DNA of 64,000 nt. It comes from Bactrocera neohumeralis (Eukaryota; Arthropoda; Insecta; Diptera; Tephritidae). Below are positions 32,372-43,572 of this stretch, in pieces. The stretch covers positions 6,785,204 to 6,849,203 of the forward strand of contig NW_026089623.1 of the NCBI RefSeq assembly GCF_024586455.1, in the 5' to 3' direction. The notes below the pieces were generated by a model, which was not told where the DNA came from, ran no database searches, and saw only the letters and a program-made list of their open reading frames with translations. The translations under genes and the position numbers were made by a program. Position 1 is the stretch's first letter; every line of letters begins with the position of its first letter.

Positions 32372-33982
32372 ATGGATCTATCCAAATTTATAATTATTTT
32401 CACGGTGATTACATCTTCACTAGCAGATGTAAAAATTTTGGACTACAGTAAAGCTCAACTCATTACAATAGACAACGGAAATGCAAAAATACAGGACGGA
32501 ACACTTAGACTAATACACCTCATTGACCTAGACCGTTACGAACATTTCCTGACAGAAACTTATAATGAAATAACCACTCAAGTCCCTAAAGATAACTTCC
32601 TTTATCCTATCCTCAAACATGAAACTACCCAAACTTTTGAAATCCTCAACACCCTTAAACCGGTAGAAAACAAAAATAACAGGAGATCAATTGACATATT
32701 AGGAACGGCATGGAAATACATCGCCGGATCTCCTGATCATAATGATCTTAATATTATAAATGACAATTTGAATAATCTGAACCAAAATAATAATAATCAA
32801 ATAATTATCAATAATTTATTTGAAAAACGTATAAATAATATAACAAATATTGTCAATAAAATGTTCAATGCCATAAAATAGGATGAAGACACTATGACAG
32901 AAATTATGATAAATTTACAAAACAGAATAAGATTGATCAAAGAAGAATTAATAAATATAAAATATGCCATCCATTTAAGCATTGATGAAGTTAAATTTTC
33001 TATTAATAAACTAAAGGAGGAACAAATGCCTTTTAAAACTGCCGAAGAGGCACTGAAATTCTCAAACATAAATGTAATAAGCAAAGATATGACGATTCTA
33101 TATATGATAAAAATTCCGTTAACTTTTTATGAAACATTTAAAAAAATAATTATAAGACCTGTAAAGAAAGAAAACAACTATGTAATTAAAACGGACTATA
33201 AAGAAATTCTTAAAGGAAAAAATAAAATATACGGAATTAAAAATGAATGTGAAAATTTTAAAGAAATAGCAATTTGTAAAGAAATTAATCTAATAGATCT
33301 AAGTAAAGACGATTGTATAAGTAGAATAGTAAATAGCTTAAATTCCACATGTACCATAACAAACGGGAATCACGTGCCCACAATCGAAAAAACAAAAACT
33401 GGAATAATATTGCTGAATAAATTTAATGGAAAAATAGAAGCCGATGGGGAAACTAAAGAAATAAACGGAACACATGCCATAATATTTTACAACTCAACAA
33501 TCAAAATTAATAATCAAATATTTAGCAATATCGAAGCAAAAACAATTGAAGCCATTCCCGCAATTTTGCAACCAGCCCCAATAGAAAAAGAACGTATTGA
33601 ATTGCTATCATTGGGAACTTTAAAAGAATTACACCTCACCAACATCAAACGGATAAATTCTCTTAAGAAAGCTACACTATCTATCGGCAGCCCGACATCG
33701 GTAGCTTTAATTACCACCATAATAATTTTTATCTTATTACGGAAAAAGAAGATTGAAATAAAATATATAGAAAAGGAGACAATAAGACCTAACATGAGTC
33801 AAATAGTTACCCTTCCAGAAGAAACTCATAATATTCCAAATTATATAAAATTTAACATCTACCTTTCTATTGATGATCGAGGACGATCATATTTAAGAGG
33901 GGAGGAGTTAACACAGCACTTCAGACAATTCCCACCATCGGTCAGCACCTCAGTACGAAACTCGAAACCCAGCAATAGCTGA
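32372..33982 (+). pseudogene. env: errantivirus C env, one stop, reads into the LTR
   Basis: The acceptor-like tctattttag is followed by gaac and an ATG (32372). Signal-like hydrophobic start (FIIIFTVITSSLADV), basic site NNRRS, fusion-peptide region LGTAWKYIAGSPDHND, asparagine-rich heptad stretch, ectodomain with NxS/T sites, and a transmembrane helix near 33690-33745 (VALITTIIIFILL). A TAG at 32879-32881 is the only interruption. The normal stop seems lost, because the frame runs through the polypurine tract and 77 bases into the 3' LTR before stopping at 33982. Confidence 0.87.
33873..33890 (+). promoter_or_regulatory. hairpin before the polypurine tract, element C
   Basis: atgatcg agga cgatcat: 7-bp perfect stem, AGGA loop, 15 bases before the LTR. 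Same design as in A and B. The polypurine tract aagaggggagg follows. Confidence 0.75.
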
Positions 33983-34187
33983 CGTCGCATCAGCAATATT
34001 AGCGGCTTCACACGCGCATCCGATTAACTGCTGACTATAGGCAACGTGACCCGGTACAAGCGTAGGTTTAATTTAGACTTAAGGAAAAAATTGTATTCAG
34101 TCTGAAGACAACATTTTAATAATAAAGACGCGGAAGCGAGTCCGCTATTCTTTTTAAAAATAAAAACCAAAAACTAATGGTTTAATT
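33906..34187 (+). repeat. 3' LTR of errantivirus C
   Basis: 282 bp, differing from the 5' LTR at three positions (an early g/c, an a/c, and a c/a in cgcgga.gcgag). TATA follows at 34188-34191. Confidence 0.93.
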
Positions 34188-34191
34188 TATA

Positions 34192-34499
34192 CAAAGGTCA
34201 TCAACCTTTTTCTCCTTTTTGCATTATCGTTCGTATACGCAAATATTTGCTAACGAGTACGAAACATTGAATAAAATAAAAAAACAAAAACAAGAACAAA
34301 CTAGTAGCTAAATACATACATAAGCACCGGGAATAAGTAAAACGAAATACGCGTTCGTTATTTGATACATTGCGTATACAACAAAAAAACAAAAAAAATC
34401 TGTTTATCTTAAAGATTTCACGCGTACTTATTATTATCAAAAGTACACTGAGAGAATTTTTCTTTTCTCATATATATATTTCAATTTTATCATATCTAA
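34192..34499 (+). other. end of the element D leader
   Basis: A-rich, no gene. It runs into the gag ATG at 34500 and is preceded by the TATA duplication of errantivirus C. Confidence 0.5.
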
Positions 34500-35888
34500 A
34501 TGGACGGAGATTCTAAGGAATCTAAATCAACACAATATTTAAAAGTACAAAAAATGATTTCAGAAGAAAAGAGCCCATGTACACCTGCTGATGCTACACG
34601 CTCAAAGCAAGGTGCTACAAAGCAAAAAAAGATTAAAGATATTTCATATACTAAGTTTATTGCTGAGAGTGACAGTCTAATTCGATACTGCACTCGGTTT
34701 TCATCTTCACCGATTCAAGACAATTCTGAATCGGTATTAGAAATCATAAAAGAAAACCTAAGCAATTTCTGCACACGTCTCCAAGCTGCGTATGACGCAA
34801 TTGTAGAATCTGACGAATCAGATCTACCCGAAAATTTCAAATCTTCAGCATACTCCAAATATGAACACTGCTTAGACCAGTACGAGGAAACGAGAGCTAT
34901 GATCTCCAATCAATTGAGATTAATTAAAGCAATTGTACCTACTCCACAACCGAGAGTAGAGCTGCCACAAATTCAAAGCCAAGAGGCGAGTTCAGGCATT
35001 CACCTTAAAGTGTCAGCATGCGATACAGAAATATTTCATGGAGGTTATGAACAATGGCCGTCCTTCCGGGACATGATTAGGGCCGTGTACATAAACCATC
35101 CTAAATTATCTCAAGCGCAAAAATTGTATCACCTCCGATACAAAACCAAAGGTCAAGCAGGCGTAATAGTCAAACAGTTCGCTCTTAATGACGAAAATTT
35201 CAATTATGCTTGGGAAGCTCTAAAAGCTCGTTACGAGAACGAAAGAATATTAGTCGACAAACAAGGCACAATATTAATAAATTTACCAAAAATTCAGAAA
35301 GAAACAAGTGAAGAATTTATAAAACTTCAATCCACTGTTTCAAATTGCTTGTCGGTTCTAGCGACACAGAATATTCCCACAGACAATTGGGACCCCATTC
35401 TGGTAAATATATGCACATCCGCATTACCATAAAAATCGTTACTTTTGTGGGAGCAATCGCTCTCATCACGAAGAAAGTGCCCAACGTGGCAACAAATGAA
35501 CGATTTCTTAACTACCCAATACGAAATTGCAGAAAGGGTAGATAAAAAAATGGTCAGAACTAAAAACGTTCAACACGACCTAAATCGAAGCTTCATTAGA
35601 CCCCAAGCGAGTAACAACAACAACTTAAATCGTAGTTTTTTCAAAACACAAGCGTTCACATCCGAACAAAATAAACATACGTCATGCGAACTGTGTAAAG
35701 GAGGGCACAGGCTGAAATCTTGCGAGAAATTTAAAAAACTAAACATTAACGAAAGAAACAATTTCGTAAGAACAAAAAAACTTTGTACCACCTGTTTGTC
35801 TCATGCGCATGCGCTCAAAGATTGCGAAAGCAAATTTAATTGAGCTTATTGCCATAAACGACATAACTCAATGCTTCACATTACAAAT
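34500..35888 (+). pseudogene. gag: BEL/Pao element D gag region
   Basis: N-terminal half of a single-frame BEL polyprotein. 34500-35432 has an N-terminal region rich in K/S and then a DUF1759-type capsid (FHGGYEQWPSFRDMIRAVYI, KLYHLRYKTKGQAG). An in-frame TAA at 35430-35432 is followed in the same frame by KCPTWQQMNDFL and three zinc knuckles: CELCKGGHRLKSC, CTTCLSHAHALKDC, and, after a TGA at 35841-35843, CHKRHNSMLH. It ends where the protease should start. Confidence 0.85.
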
Positions 35889-35908
35889 TAGTAGTAAAGA
35901 GTAGTACA

Positions 35909-38900
35909 AAACTCAAACAAAATCTGCCCCATTACCCTTATTGCCCCCCAAGCGGATAAGCGCATACAAGCAGAAGCTATCGTCTTACCGCAACTAACAA
36001 ACATGCTTCCAAGCTATCAAATAAATAGCAAGCATTGGCAAAAGGTTTCACACTTTAAGTTAGCAGACCCCAACTGCAACACTCCCGCTCAAATAGATAT
36101 TCTATTAGCAAGCGATCTCATACCACAAATTATTCTCGAAGGTGTTGAGAAAATTACAAAAACACTTCTGGCGCAAAATACCATTTTCGGATGGGTCCTA
36201 AGCGGACTAGTTGCGGAACCAGTGACAACAATGACAACTCAAGTTGAGGAAATCTCGAACGAGTACCTCAATACTCAACTGAAGAAATTTTGGGAGTTAG
36301 AAGAACTTCCCCCCATATCAATCACAACCCCAGAAGATCGATATTGTGAGAATTTTTACAAATCCACAACTACTCGATTAGATAATGACCGGTACGTCGT
36401 ACGACTACCACTAAAGCCAGAATTTCCCCACACACTCGCCTTAGGTCATTCTCGTACCTCTGCTATCCAACAGTTTTTAAGTATGGAAAAAAACCTACTT
36501 AAAAAGGGCGAGCTAAAACCAGAATACGATAGGGTTTTAGAAGAATACCTCCATTTAGACCACATGGAGGAAGTCAGCCCTGGCGAAAAAATTTTAAAAG
36601 GTAAATACAATTCTTTTTACCTGCCACATCATGCAGTAATAAAGCCAGACAAAAAAACCACTAAGGTAAGAGTTGTCTTTAATGCATCAAAATCATCAAG
36701 TTCGGGGAATTCCCTAAATGACATTTTATTTACGGGACCCACGCTTCAGCCAGATTTAATGCACCTCATACTAAATTGGCGTATATACAAATACGTTTTC
36801 AATGGGGATGTTGAGAAAATGTATCGACAAATAGTCGTACATAATGATGATAAAGATTTTCAGCGAATTATTTACCGAAAATCTCCTAATAGTCCACTAC
36901 GCGACTTTAAATTAAAAACAGTTACCTTTGGTGTAAACTGTGCCCCATACCTCGCCATTCGTACACTCCACGAACTGGCAGAAGACACAAAGTCAGAATT
37001 TCCTCTGGCAACACAAGTGTTGAAAACACAAACGTATGTAGATGACATTCTGTCTGGAAGCCACAATCTTCCACAGGCATACGAGTCACTAGCACAAGTG
37101 ACACAAGCGCTCAATACAGCAGGGTTTCCGTTGAAAAACTTAACCTAATATTTTAAAGGACATTCCTAAAGAAAATCTATTAGACACTAACTTCCTTAAA
37201 TTCGAAAAGGAAAGCACAACAAAAACTTTGGGGATACAATGGAATGCGATATCTGACCAGTTTTCATACACTAATGAGTCAATATCCGCACTATCAGCTA
37301 TAACTAAGAGGCAAATTTTATCCTCGGTGGCAAAACTTTTCGACCCGCAGGATGGCTTTCGCCAATAATGATACAAGCAAAAATTCTAATACAAGAATTG
37401 TGGCTAGACGGAACTGACTGGGATGAACAAGTGAAACCACTTCGTTTAGAAAAGTGGTCCCAGTTCGCGGGTAATCTGAAAGATATCTCACAGATACAAA
37501 TCCCACGATGGATAAATTATGCCCCAGAGCACAAAGTCGAACTACATGGCTTCTGTGATTCCTCTGAAAAGGCATATTGTGCCACCATCTATGTGCGCAC
37601 ACAATCTGACACAGAGACCACCAGTCACCGACTGGTAGCCAAAGCAAAGGTGGCTCCGCTAAAAACAATAAGTCTGCCACGACTGGAACTATGTGGTGCG
37701 CTACTACTAGCCAAACTATGTAGTATCCATGGTGCAAACGCATCTAAATATGACCACATATAAATTGTATCTCTGGTCTGATTCCGAAATTGTATTAGCC
37801 TGGTTAGAAAAACCTCCACATGCATGGAAGACGTATATTTCCAATCGAACGTCTCAAATCTTTGACCTAGTGGGATCAGCCACTTGGCGACACGTGGCCA
37901 GTGCCGACAATCCTGCTGACCTAGGTACAAGAGGGTGGAAGCCTCTGCACCTTGCAACCACCACTCTTTGGTGGAATGGCCCTCGATGGTTAATAGAATC
38001 CCCCGATTCTTGGCCACGATCGCCCATACGCAATATAATTGCCACCGAAAGTCGAAAAATCGACTCCTTTCACACGACATTGGATGATACTGACATCGTT
38101 GAGCGATTTTCATCATACCCTCGAGCCCTCAGGGTAATCGCTTACGTGCTCAACTTCATAGAGCGACTCAAACTTAGAATTAAGGTAATACGCACAGTAT
38201 ATCCCCAAGGCGATACATTGACGCACCTAGACCTAGAAAAGGCAAAGGTCGCTCTTATCACTTATACTCAGTCGCGCCACTTCAGCTGCGAGATTTCACT
38301 ACTAAGAGAATCGAAGCCGATTAAGAAAAAAAAATTTCACTCTTAGTACTAAATCCATTTCTGGATACGAAAGGTCTGCTTCGTGCTAATGGTCGGCTTG
38401 CTAACTCAAGCCTGAAATATAACGAACGCCATCCTCTAATAATACCAGAGAAGTCTCGACTTGCCACATTGCTACTCAAGTATGTACATATACTAATGTT
38501 GCACGCGGAACATCTCCTAATGAAATATATAATCCGCCAAGAGTTCTATATTCCCCGGCTTAAGCCTCAAATAAAAAAGTGCATTTTCATGTGCAAGATC
38601 TGCACTATGTATAAACAGAAGATGAGGACGCAGATTATGACAGCACTTCCACCGGAACGCTGCAACTTCGCTCTGCCTTTCACTATCACAGGTGTGGATT
38701 TTGCTGGGCCTTTTCAGATAAAGGCGTCCATGCTAAGGTCTCCTACCCTAATGAAAGGCTACGTGGCTGTCTTTGTTTGTTTTACGACAAAAGTAGTGCA
38801 CCTCGAGCTATGTACTAATCTGACAAAAAAGGCTTTTCTCGCGACATTTGCCCGCTTCGTCGGACGACGCGGTTTTCCGTCCAAACTTATGAGCGACAAT

Positions 38901-39628
38901 GGAAAAACCTTTATCGGAGCTCAAAGAGCCACAGAAAAACAGTTTGTGGACTTTATTAAACAAGTCTCTCCTGAGATTGTACAAAAGTACGCCCCCAAGG
39001 CATTAATTGGCAATTCATCCCCCCAAGAGCTCCTCATATGGGTGGTTTATGGGAATCAGCTGTAAAAAGCTTCAAATCCCACTTAAAAAAGGTAGCTGGA
39101 AACTACAAATTTAATTACGAAGAATTTACAACTCTATTAATTCGCATTGAAGCCGTTCTCAATTCACGGCCACTAACAACACTCTCGCAAGATCCCTCAG
39201 ATCTCACAGCCCTAACACCAGGGCACTTTCTCAAAGGAGCACCCATTCTGGCCACACCTGAGCCAGGCGTGAAGTCGCTACCCTTATTAAATAGATGGGA
39301 GAGAATTAAAATTCTCCATCATAATTTCAGTCGCAGATTGAAAGAAGACTATTTAAAGTCTCCTCAAGAGGTATCGATGGAAAACATCAGAAAATGCGCC
39401 AAAGCTTGGAGATTGTGTAATCCTTATTAACGACGATTGTCTCCCACTTACCGAGTGGCGACTTGGTCGTATAGAAAAGCTCCATTATGGCTCAGACGGT
39501 CACATCCGCGTCGTTGATCTCCGTACTCAAAGCGGAATACTCACCAGACCGCTGGTTAAATTATGCTTTCTACCAACCGCGGATAATAACGAAAATCCGA
39601 TACCAAACAATTCGAACATAATGCCGTA
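35909..39628 (+). pseudogene. pol: BEL/Pao element D pol
   Basis: The protease lacks its N-terminal catalytic part and keeps only QAEAIVLPQLTN through IDILLASDLIPQIIL, so a deletion has removed the D-S/T-G region between 35890 and 35915. RT (36250-37148): HHAVIKPDKKTTKVRVVFNA, DVEKMYRQIV, palm YVDDILSGSH near 37040. RNase H about 37540-37960 (FCDSSEKAYCATIYV, SDSEIVLAWL). Integrase zinc finger near 38510-38615, core with GVDFAGPFQI, SDNGKTFIGA and GGLWESAVKSFK near 38690-39065. C-terminal DUF5641-like domain (NRWERIKILHHNFSRR, ending NIMP at about 39628). Frame breaks near 37146, 37350, 37720, 38330, 39050 and 39430. Confidence 0.85.
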
Positions 39629-39780
39629 ACACAAATGAAAATAAATCAATAAAACCGCAACCCGCAATCAACCGTTAACAATAACAATTACAAAAAAATG
39701 GTTGGTCAATACGACACAATCACACATTCTATTTATATACTACCATATATATTCAAATACAATTTTTTACAGAGATCAAG
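39629..39780 (+). promoter_or_regulatory. spacer with a splice-acceptor-like site before ORF3
   Basis: About 150 bases between pol and the 3' ORF. aattttttacag ends at 39772, eight bases before the ATG at 39781, a good pyrimidine-rich acceptor. It suggests expression from a spliced subgenomic RNA, as env is in errantiviruses. This is inference from position only. Confidence 0.45.
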
Positions 39781-40392
39781 ATGGGCGTGGACATGCCTAC
39801 AATCCCAACACCAACTGTTCGGTCGGCAACCAACGGGGCACGAACTGGGCCTACTCCTCCACTTCGCCCAACCAATGCGACTGTATCGACTGCCGCTTCT
39901 GGTAGTGGCTCACGAGCAGCCCCATCAACGCCATCCGCTCCAGTCGAGCCGCGTAGCATCCGATGGCCGCTATGTCGCCGGAAACATCGACTCCAGCATT
40001 GTGGGCTCTTTACGGAGCTAACACCGACACAATGACAGCGTGTGACCCAGGCACACGAACACTGCCTCAACTGCCTGTCGCACACGCATGGGACGCAGGA
40101 GTGTGTTTCTGCCGAATTATGCCACACGTGTGGCAGACCACATCACACGCTGCTGCACAGGACCCCACGACGCGATGCAGGTCGGCCAGCTGCCCCAAGC
40201 ACGGGTAGATCAACGCAAGGAGACCGGACGGTACGACGTCGAGCTACTGCAGCCCGGCCTGCGCCCCATCAATGGCGTTCGCACCACGTTGCACCAACCA
40301 GGCGTCGTCCAAAAGCATAAGAGCATCGCCCCCCTACTGGACTCAGCAACGTAGTGGCAACACTCCAGCAATTGCAGAGATTGCTAGGCTGA
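39781..40392 (+). pseudogene. 3'-proximal zinc-knuckle ORF of element D (ORF3)
   Basis: A 204-codon frame between pol and the 3' LTR, in the position of env in other LTR elements. N-terminal T/P/A/S-rich part (MGVDMPTIPTPTVRSATN), then a zinc-knuckle block with the spacing of BEL Gag: LCRRKHRLQHC, CLNCLSHTHGTQEC, CHTCGRPHHTLLH (about 39962-40155). Next an R/P-rich tail, and finally LQQLQRLLG before the stop. Two in-frame stops interrupt it (40033-40035 and 40318-40320). No transmembrane segment or furin site, so it is not an env. GC content is clearly higher than in gag-pol. It could be an accessory nucleic-acid-binding protein or a captured gag end from another BEL family. Confidence 0.7.
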
Positions 40393-40415
40393 ATATTCGC
40401 CTAGGGGGGCCGGGA

Positions 40416-40665
40416 TGGCTAAATGAGATAATAATCTAATTAAAATCAGTTGTGATACTGCAATTTAGTGGAAAATCGAAATTAAAACATCGAATCAAGA
40501 AAAATTGTAATTACCCTCATACTTGTGAACATTTGTGAAAAGAGTAAAAACCAATCGAATTAAATTAAATTGAAATACCCTTATAAGACACACTTGTGTA
40601 TTATTTAAACAAGTGGAAGTGGTAAGTGTCTTACGGGTGAAGTGAAGTGGGCACCTAATTAAATA
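40416..40665 (+). repeat. 3' LTR of BEL/Pao element D
   Basis: 250 bp from tggctaaatgag to attaaata, preceded by a purine tract (ggggggccggga). The last bases read ATA where the 5' copy has ACA. TCTAT follows. Confidence 0.8.
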
Positions 40666-40791
40666 TCTATGTCAAAACTTAGCTCCTTATAACTCATGAA
40701 AAGATTTTCGAGCTTCTTCTCAGGACAGTAGAGGGAAAAACCGGGAGACTTACACAAGTAAACATGAGGTGTATTCTTTGTTGGTGTGCAC

Positions 40792-43459
40792 CAGCGTTAC
40801 CAACCCTACTGTTTTAACAGTAGATTTGCTGTTTTCACATTGATGACCATGTTTTCTGTTTCATTCCTATTTTCTACTGTTTTTCGCGTTCAGCGCCACC
40901 TAATACACTACTATGCAAACATTTTTTGATAACCACTACGCAATAAAACGCAATAACAAACCACTACGTAATAAAACGCATTGACACTAGATGGCAGTAT
41001 CTTCTTTATATTTTTATTCACGGGGAAATCCCTATTTATGAATAACAGCTACACCGACCGTGTAGCCCACACGCCTATTGTATTGCGTAGGTATTGTTTT
41101 ATAGTCACAAGTCACAACACCTTGAACAGTTTCTTTGAATTGCGGCGTCCATTTTGAAAAAATAATAATTACAAAGTTTTTGATAAAATGAGTAGTGATT
41201 CATCGACTGGAAAAAGTCCTCCTAAGAAGAAAAATGTGAAATATGAACAGAAATTCGTAAATCCGTGGTTAAAAGATGATAGGTTCAAAGGCTGGTTAAA
41301 GAAAAGCACTAAAGGTAAGACTTATTTCTTTTGTTCTGCGAATTGCGACAGAAAATGTGGTATACACGAACTGCTACGACACAAAGATTCAACCAAACAC
41401 GCGAAGAATTGTTTGAAGTTACAAAAACAACAAAAACTGATATCAATGTTTACCTCAGCTTCCAACTCACAAGATACTAAAATTGCAGCTAAAGCGGGTG
41501 AAGTGAAAATGGCCTGCTTTATTGCTGAGCATAATCTGTCTTTTAACATAGCATCTCATTTGAATAAATTGATTTGCGCTGTATGTCCAGATTCGAAAAT
41601 TGCCGAGCAATTATCTATAAGCCGCACAAAAGCTAGAGCTATTATTGTTATTGTAACTGGGCAGACAGCTGAAAAACATATAATAGAGATGTTACAGAAC
41701 AATTGCTTTGCATTACTTGTTGACGAAAGCACAGATAAATCTACGATAAAACATTTAGCGCTTGTCGCTAGAATAGTAAAATTAGATTTCAGCGTTGAAG
41801 ATAGATTTCTGACTTTAATACCAATCGTAGATGGTTCAACAGATGGGCAACAGCGTTGTATGGCAAAATAGTAGAATATTTTGTTGAAAAAAATATTCCT
41901 TACAAATCAAACATGATAGGCTTTGCTTCTGATGGCGCTAACGTTATGTTTGGAGATAAACATTCATTGGTCACTTTGTTTAAAAATGACATACCTCACC
42001 TTTTTACTATGAAGTGCATTTGTCATTCTTTTAACCTATGCGCATCATACGCATGTGAGAAATTGCCAAGGGGCGTGGAAGATTTCTGTAGAGACGTATA
42101 TAATCATGTACAAAATTCACCGAAACGTATTGGAGATTTCAAAACATTTCAAGCATTCACAAATATTAAACCACACAAATTACTCCACCCTAGCCACACC
42201 AGATGGTTGTCGCTTATTGAGGTAGTAAATAGGTTTCTGGAACAATTACCAGCTATAAAATTGTATTTTCAAGCTGCAGTTCATGTAGATAGATTACTTA
42301 ATCATATATATACATATATTTACCGATCTCAATAAAGAAATGCAATCCGAGACCCCGAAATTATATTTACTATACGACAAAATACTGACCGCATATACAA
42401 CGATCTTGGAATGCTTTGTACAAGCTGAATATTTGAATCTCACTGAACGAGAAAAAAATGAAGCACAAAATATTTTACACGCAAAAGAAACTAAAATATT
42501 AAACCTTGACTTCTCGAGTGATCAGAAACATTTACCGATGCAACATATATACGTTGGTGGAATGGTGCCAAATTTGATCAGAAGAAAGAGAGAATTAGGA
42601 GAACTAGAGGAAGAACAGCTGAAAAATGTCTACTTAAAGTGTAAGGAGTTTTATATCGAGGCTGCAAAACAGATATTAAAAAGGTTTCCTTTTGACGACA
42701 AAGACCGTCAAACATTAAAATGTCTGAAGATGCTAAATCCTAAAGCAATTCTGGATTCTGAAATAAAAAAGAAATTCCCTTCTATTACAGATTTACATTA
42801 TTTCTTCCCAAAGATTTGTCCAAATAATATAACGGAACTGGATAGAGAATGGCGAATGTTGAGAAATGTCGATTTTTCTTTCGACCAAAACAAAACTCCC
42901 GATATTATCGACTTTTGGAAACATGTACAAGAATTAAGAAATGGAGACGAACCTCAAACATTCCCTACATTGTGTGAATTGGTAAAGAAGCTTTTGCGCC
43001 TACCACATAGCAGCGCCGCCGTGGAAAGGTTATTTTCTGCTATAAATATTATAAAACCAAATTACGCAATAGAATATCGACTACAACTATTAAAGGAGTA
43101 TTACACACTAAATCCGAAATAACTGATTGCTATTCATTCGAAGCCACAGAAAAGCACATGAAGAAATTCAACAAAAACATGTACATATGTATGATTTTAA
43201 AAATAAAAATGAGTGTGAAAATATTGAAGATGAGGCAATTGAAAATTAAACTGAAAAATAATTTTACTTTGATTTTTGTTTTATGTTGCTGTGATTATAA
43301 ATATATCAATTGATGTGAGTTCTAGTAACTAAGAAAGTTGTTTATTATTTAATTATATGAGCAAAATTATGAAATCTGCCTTTTTTTCTTTACCTACCGC
43401 TTTCTACTGTTTTTTTAGGCGAGTTGTGGTTTTTTAGTTTTTTGAGGTTGGCAACACTG
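40792..43459 (+). mobile_element. hAT DNA transposon with 8-bp target duplication
   Basis: Ends cagcgttaccaacc (left) and, inverted, cagtgttgccaacc (right). The 8 bp gtgtgcac are repeated exactly on both sides (40784-40791 and 43460-43467). 2668 bp with one transposase gene on plus. It inserted 126 bp to the right of the BEL element D. Confidence 0.95.
41188..43122 (+). pseudogene. hAT transposase, two frameshifts
   Basis: Cut-and-paste transposase of the hAT superfamily, resembling the TTF/ZBED-like lineage. Segment 1 (41188-41871): K-rich start, zinc-finger-like C..C...C...H..H around FFCSANCDRKCGIHELLRHK, then FALLVDESTDKST with the first catalytic D. Segment 2 (41856-42335): GFASDGANVMFG and CICHSFNLCASYAC, HTRWLS. 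Segment 3 (about 42310-43122): C-terminal dimerisation motif LPHSSAAVERLFSAINIIKP. The shifts lie at about 41855 (near GSTDG) and in a (ta) run at about 42310. Otherwise the protein is full length, so inactivation is recent. Confidence 0.92.
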
Positions 43460-43467
43460 GTGTGCAC

Positions 43468-43572
43468 TATTTCAGTTCTCTGGTATGTATATATGTACAT
43501 ATGTGTTGTAAACAAAGTGGATTTGAAAAAAAAGCATTGCATCGCTGCAACTCTTTGATCCATTTTTTTTTT
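43468..43572. other. short unassigned spacer
   Basis: Sequence between the hAT duplication and the repeat that begins near 43573. No gene. Confidence 0.4.

Larger units (their letters stand above)
22821..34187 (+). mobile_element. errantivirus C, structurally complete provirus
   Basis: Two 282-bp LTRs (22821-23102 and 33906-34187) with TATA on both sides (22817-22820 and 34188-34191). They differ at three positions, about 1%. The internal part has leader, gag, pol and env in the same order as A. It was later hit by a Tc1 derivative (23663-24281) and by a composite LTR element inside gag (25236-28520). Without these it would be about 7.5 kb. pol has several breaks and env one stop. Confidence 0.93.
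3799..40665 (+). mobile_element. BEL/Pao LTR retrotransposon D, split by nested insertions
   Basis: The 5' LTR starts at 3799 (tggctaaatgag) and the matching 3' LTR ends at 40665. Both sides carry the same 5 bp, TCTAT (3794-3798 and 40666-40670), the length usual for BEL/Pao integration. Removing the Tigger (5020-7194), the errantivirus pair A/B (7203-21996) and errantivirus C (22821-34187) leaves about 8.5 kb with a tRNA-Tyr type primer site, a long A-rich leader, a single-frame gag-pol and a 3' ORF. Seen directly: both LTRs, the duplication and the gag-pol. Inferred: that the leader pieces 3984-5019 and 21997-22820 and the gag-pol all belong to the same copy, since no other boundary separates them. 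Several stops and deletions make it dead. Confidence 0.75.
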
